Made by a program: the position numbers and the translations under genes. The notes under the pieces are model-generated. The model was not told where the DNA came from, ran no database searches, and saw only the letters and a program-made list of their open reading frames with translations. A DNA stretch of 64,000 bases. It comes from Natrinema hispanicum (GTDB lineage: Archaea > Halobacteriota > Halobacteria > Halobacteriales > Natrialbaceae). The DNA is taken from assembly GCF_900111485.1 (NCBI RefSeq), contig NZ_FOIC01000001.1, positions 62,001 through 126,000 of the forward strand. The letters are read 5' to 3'. Positions 60,790 to 64,000 of the stretch are shown in pieces (position 1 is the stretch's first letter; each line of letters begins with the position of its first letter).

Positions 60790-61206
60790 TCAGTAGTAGC
60801 CTCCCCCATCAGCGTCGCTGCCATCGCCGAGTGGATCCTCGATGGTTTCATCACCGATGCTCACCTTCATACTCATCCCCGACAGGTCGGCGTCGCCGTG
60901 GACGCTGCAATAGACATCGTACACCCCGCTTCCCCCGAACGTGTGGGTCGTCTCCGCGCCGCCAGGAACTTCGCTGTCTTTCTCCCAGTTGTCCGAGGCT
61001 GCCGTGACCGTATGGCGCGTCTCGTCCTCGTTGGTCCACGTGATCGTCGCATCCGTGTCGGCGTGGACGTTCCGCGGATCGAACTGCTCATCGACCATCG
61101 ACACGTCAGTGGTCTCTTCGCCAACCGGATCGCTCCCACCCAGACAGCCCGTTACGAACAACGTCGACATCCCTCCTGTCGCTGTGAGAACTGTTCGACG
61201 GTTCAT
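60790..61206 (-). CDS. Halocyanin-like blue copper lipoprotein
   Basis: 138 residues from ATG 61206. Signal MNRRTVLTATGGMSTLFVTGC with twin Arg and lipobox Cys21. Plastocyanin-fold mature domain with the type 1 copper ligands His in TRHTVTAAS, then Cys, His and Met in YCSVHGDADLSGM. Tat-exported, lipid-anchored electron carrier. Fits the neighbouring heme O synthase gene as part of a respiratory chain. The repeat copy 2 abuts its 3' end. Confidence 0.9.
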   Translation of the reverse strand: MNRRTVLTATGGMSTLFVTGCLGGSDPVGEETTDVSMVDEQFDPRNVHADTDATITWTNEDETRHTVTAASDNWEKDSEVPGGAETTHTFGGSGVYDVYCSVHGDADLSGMSMKVSIGDETIEDPLGDGSDADGGGYY

Positions 61207-61523
61207 ACATGTTACCATGCGTATTTCGATACAATAGCTGTTCGGAGTGATCGCTTTGGCCGACTGTTTCGATCCGCTGTCGCTATCCCTGACAGGTGTC
61301 GAGCGTCCGCCAGTCCGGTCGAACTCTCGTGGTCCGGACAAGCGTGCTGTTATTCCTCGAGACGATCGACTGGCATACTGCCCGCTGGGTATCCACAACG
61401 ACAACCGAAGCGAGCGCCGACCGAGGCCGACAGTTGTCCGCCGAGAAGACACCGAAACGACGGTGACTGCTCGAAACCACCACGAGTCAGCAGAAACGAC
61501 TGTGTACGAAGCTCAGTCGTCGT
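61207..61523. other. Gene-free stretch
   Basis: 317 bp between the halocyanin start and the transporter stop. A rightward frame is open from 61247 but its product is Arg/Thr/Ser-rich without haloarchaeal character, so I reject it. I see no repeat or hairpin of note. Confidence 0.45.
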
Positions 61524-63152
61524 TTACCACAGCAGGCTCGGCCAGACGAACGTAAACAGCAGCCAGATAATTCCCGTCAGGATGACGGTCATAATCGCGT
61601 TCAGGATGAGCCCCGTCCGGAGCATGTGGCGCTGTTTGATGTAGCCGCTGCCGAACACGATGGCGTTCGGCGGCGTCGCAACCGGGAGCGCGAACGCGAA
61701 GCTCGCGGCGATCGCCCCGGAAACCGAGAGGAAGAGCGCGGTCGAGAAGTCCGTCAGCCCGAGCGTCGCCGAGAAGACGCTGCCCAGGCTGATCAGGATG
61801 GGAACGATGATGCTGGTCGTCGCGGAGTTCGACGTCATCTCGGTCAGGAAGATGACCAGCAGGACAACCGCGCCGATGACGAGGACGATGGGTGCGCCGA
61901 CGAGCCCGCCGAACACCGTCTCGGCGATCCACTTCGTCGCGCCCGTGTCCGCCAGCGCGTTCGCAAGCGAGATACCGCCGCCGAACAGCAACAACGTGCC
62001 CCAGTCGATGTCGACCAGTTCGTCCCACTCCATCGTATCAGCCAAGACGAGCGCCGGCACCGCAGCGACGCCGACCATCACGTAGTAGAGCAGGCCCTGA
62101 TGGCCTTCGACGCCGAGGACCGTCATGCCATCGCCGCCGAACAGCGTCGTCATCCAGGCACTCGGGAGGTACGGCTCGAAGACTTTACCGAGGCCGCCGA
62201 GCATCCAGAGGCCGGCCGTCGCGGCGAAGATCAGCGCCACGCGCTTGCCGCGCGGGTCGAGTTCGCCTTCTGCCTCGAGCTGTTCGCGAGCGATGGCTCG
62301 AGCCTGGTCGACCTGTGGAATCTGTGGCGGGTACAGCACGTACGTCAGGAGGAACCACACCAGCGGGAGCGTCACGACGACGACCGGGAAGCCGACGAGG
62401 AACCACTCGGCGAACCCGATCTCGTAGTCCAGAATGGCGTTGAGCTGACCGACGAGGATCGCGTTCGGCGGCGTGCCGATGATCGTCCCGACGCCGCCGA
62501 CGCTCGCTGCGTAGGCAGTCCCCAGCAACATCGAGATCTGGATATTTGTGAAGTCGCCCGTCGAGCCGACGGCCCCACCATCGGTGGCCGTATCGGCCGC
62601 GTCGGCTGCGTCAGCGTCGGGTACCGGTTCTTGCGACGACGCAAGGTCGTCGCGATCGAGCACCTGCGTGAGAATCCCGACAGCGATGGGCGTCATCATC
62701 GCGGCCGTCGCGGTGTTCGAAACCCACATCGACAACACGGCGGTCACGATCATGATCGCGAGAACCAGCCGTCGCGGCGAGCTGCCCATCTTGGCGATGG
62801 TGTAGAGCGCGATCCGCCGGTCGATATCGTACTTTTGAATCCCGTTCGCAAGCATAAAGCCCGCGAGGAACAGGAAGACGATGTGATCCGCGAACCCCGC
62901 GAGTGCGGTGTCCATGGAGTTGTAGATGCCGGTGCCAGTCAGCAAGACAGGAATCGTCAATGCGGTGACCGCAAGCGGAAGCGTCCCGGTCACCCAGAGG
63001 AAGCCGGCGAAGAACATGGTCGCGATTGCGTACTGGCCCGCGACCGAAAGACCGGCCGGCGTGGGTGCCGCTGCGATCGCCACCATCCCGATCCCCGCAA
63101 GGAGAAATTGTACTAATCGTCTGTTTAAACCACCCAACAGTCCATGTATCAT
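61524..63152 (-). CDS. DASS/SLC13-family anion:sodium symporter
   Basis: 542 residues with about 12 membrane helices. The two SNT motifs are present: WVSNTATAAMM and MTSNSATTSIIVP, and GGVGTIIGTPPN. These bind sodium and carboxylate or sulfate in the family. An acidic cytoplasmic loop (about 165-200) is halophile-like. Substrate (sulfate, succinate or another dicarboxylate) not resolved. AATAATGAT about 18-25 bp upstream is a possible TATA region. Confidence 0.88.
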   Translation of the reverse strand: MIHGLLGGLNRRLVQFLLAGIGMVAIAAAPTPAGLSVAGQYAIATMFFAGFLWVTGTLPLAVTALTIPVLLTGTGIYNSMDTALAGFADHIVFLFLAGFMLANGIQKYDIDRRIALYTIAKMGSSPRRLVLAIMIVTAVLSMWVSNTATAAMMTPIAVGILTQVLDRDDLASSQEPVPDADAADAADTATDGGAVGSTGDFTNIQISMLLGTAYAASVGGVGTIIGTPPNAILVGQLNAILDYEIGFAEWFLVGFPVVVVTLPLVWFLLTYVLYPPQIPQVDQARAIAREQLEAEGELDPRGKRVALIFAATAGLWMLGGLGKVFEPYLPSAWMTTLFGGDGMTVLGVEGHQGLLYYVMVGVAAVPALVLADTMEWDELVDIDWGTLLLFGGGISLANALADTGATKWIAETVFGGLVGAPIVLVIGAVVLLVIFLTEMTSNSATTSIIVPILISLGSVFSATLGLTDFSTALFLSVSGAIAASFAFALPVATPPNAIVFGSGYIKQRHMLRTGLILNAIMTVILTGIIWLLFTFVWPSLLW

Positions 63153-63210
63153 TGATACAGGCGGGAATTATCATTATTGTTCTTAAGCCCTTCTATTCGT
63201 GAACCTGTCA

Positions 63211-63456
63211 CTAGAAGTGATCGACGATCGCCCGTACCTGCTCATCGGTGAGTTCGGTGCTGTAGAGATCCAGCAACGTCTTTCGTCGCGCTCGAGACAG
63301 CGATCGATTCCCGCTCTCGAGCATCGAGACGTGTGCCTGCATGAGTTCGTCTATCTCTCGTTCGACCGCCCGCTGCTCGTATCCGGCAGCGACGCGGAGC
63401 AGTCGCCACGCAAGCGGCGTGATCCCATCCGGATCATACAGGTCCGAAGCACCCAT
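63211..63456 (-). CDS. Small helical haloarchaeal protein
   Basis: 81 residues from ATG 63456 (MGASDLYDPDGITPLAWRLLRVA). Helical, charged, with YEQRAVEREIDELMQAHV and a final ELTDEQVRAIVDHF. In-frame sequence upstream of the ATG is Cys/Ser-rich and unlikely. I do not recognise a named family; it looks conserved in haloarchaea. Function unknown. Confidence 0.6.
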   Translation of the reverse strand: MGASDLYDPDGITPLAWRLLRVAAGYEQRAVEREIDELMQAHVSMLESGNRSLSRARRKTLLDLYSTELTDEQVRAIVDHF

Positions 63457-63838
63457 GCATAATCCGACAGAGAAAGCATAGAAGTGTCTGTTGGAACTCA
63501 CGTCAGGAGAGCAAGTCGCTCTGCAACCTGCTTGTCGCTTCAACCTGATCGCGTTATGCTTCCACGAACGCCCTATTCGTCACATAGCCGCCGTGCGAGC
63601 GGGACTGCAGTGACTGGAAGTCGCTATTCGTTCCGCGATCGAATCCCGAGGAGCGTAAACCACGATTACCGAATTTGGGTAGCCGGTGCCAGTCACCGAT
63701 TGGACAGGGATAACACGGATTTGGAAGTCCCTCATCGCTCATTACGAAATCCGGGTGCAACGATCGCTCGAACGGATTCTCACGGCCGGACTGTAACGGC
63801 CGGCACGTTTTTTCAGCGCCTTCGCGGTAGGACTGAAT
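63457..63838. other. Gene-free stretch before SPW-repeat gene
   Basis: 382 bp. Two ACGGCCGG copies (63782 and 63796) flank a short spacer, then a T6 run (63808-63813), which lies 26-31 bp before the next ATG and could be its promoter region. No convincing ORF. Confidence 0.4.
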
Positions 63839-64000
63839 ATGAGTGAGTCCACAACCAACGACCCGGCGACCGGTGACTCGTCCACCCGGCAGCGTGGCTC
63901 CGACGGGGAGAAGTGGCTGAGTGGATTCGTCTCCCTGATCGGGCTATGGATCGCCCTCTCGCCGTTCGTCTACGGGCCGGCAGCGTCCATGCTGTGGAAC
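63839..64000 (+). CDS. SPW-repeat membrane protein, 5' part
   Basis: 54 residues are visible before the window ends. The polar, acidic start MSESTTNDPATGDSST leads to WLSGFVSLIGLWIALSPFVYG, an SPW-repeat helix with the SPF/W core, and then ALWN-like MLWN. Complete proteins have two such repeats, each of two membrane helices. Function unknown in general. The T-run region about 27 bp upstream may be its promoter. Confidence 0.72.
   Translation, partial: MSESTTNDPATGDSSTRQRGSDGEKWLSGFVSLIGLWIALSPFVYGPAASMLWN

Noticed and set aside
61247-61555. Rightward ORF between halocyanin and transporter
   Set aside because: Overlaps the transporter end, Arg/Thr/Ser-rich, not haloarchaeal in charge.
61626-63116. 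A 496-codon frame opposite the DASS transporter
   Set aside because: Composed of Arg/Asp/His-rich antisense sequence; the transporter motifs are clear on the other strand.
1-64000. CRISPR arrays, insertion sequences and prophage genes
   Set aside because: No spaced direct repeats, transposase or phage genes were seen; the only mobile-like signal is the 72-bp hairpin repeat.

Overview
The window comes from a haloarchaeon, most likely of the Natrialbales type. The evidence is high GC, strongly acidic proteins, Tat/lipobox signal peptides, promoters with a TATA box 22-30 bp before leaderless start codons, an Orc1/Cdc6 gene beside inverted ORB repeats, archaeosine genes, type-I halocyanin, squalene synthase and many haloarchaea-only small proteins. 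The genus is my inference. I found no tRNA, rRNA, CRISPR array or intact insertion sequence.

Layout. 0-5 kb: 5' end of acetyl-CoA synthetase, two universal stress proteins, and a tungstate ABC operon (tupABC) with a ModE/TOBE-type regulator. 5.2-8.2 kb: a leftward operon of four very acidic proteins of unknown function, two of them with perfect GxxxG glycine zippers. 8.4-17.5 kb: a leftward cobalamin operon (cbiT-cbiL-cbiF-cbiG-cbiH-cbiH-ferredoxin-LAGLIDADG-like-cbiX-DUF3209-PQQ propeller), preceded by tandem operator-like repeats. 17.8-20.9 kb: an SDR reductase, cbiA with a coupled leader ORF, and a DUF1802-like gene. 21.2-23.3 kb: queD-queE-queC for archaeosine.

23.5-30.9 kb: a winged-helix regulator, CinA-like protein, NAD kinase-like protein, AbrB-PhoU regulator, small haloarchaeal proteins, a nitrilase-type amidohydrolase and a GlmU-like nucleotidyltransferase. 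31-37.2 kb: aldehyde dehydrogenase, RIO/APH-like kinase, membrane protein, lipoprotein and glutamate dehydrogenase. 37.2-39.6 kb: a replication origin with six ORB-like repeats, an AT-rich unwinding element and orc1/cdc6. 40-50 kb: a Tat-exported trypsin-fold protease and a sugar-metabolism block (nucleotidyltransferase, GAPDH, TreT-like trehalose synthase, USP, ADP-dependent sugar kinase, FBPase, class I aldolase).

50-64 kb: a helix-hairpin-helix protein, a membrane protein, a DCC thiol protein, squalene synthase, acyl-CoA ligase and dehydrogenase, a PadR regulator, a membrane metalloprotease, a CtaA-CtaB fusion for heme O, a halocyanin, a DASS transporter and the start of an SPW-repeat protein.

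The strongest unexplained signals are a 72-bp hairpin repeat present twice with compensatory base changes (21.2 and 60.7 kb), a catalytically dead LAGLIDADG-fold protein inside the cobalamin operon, the acidic glycine-zipper operon, and the paired CAAC-N4-GTTG sites upstream of the cbi promoter.
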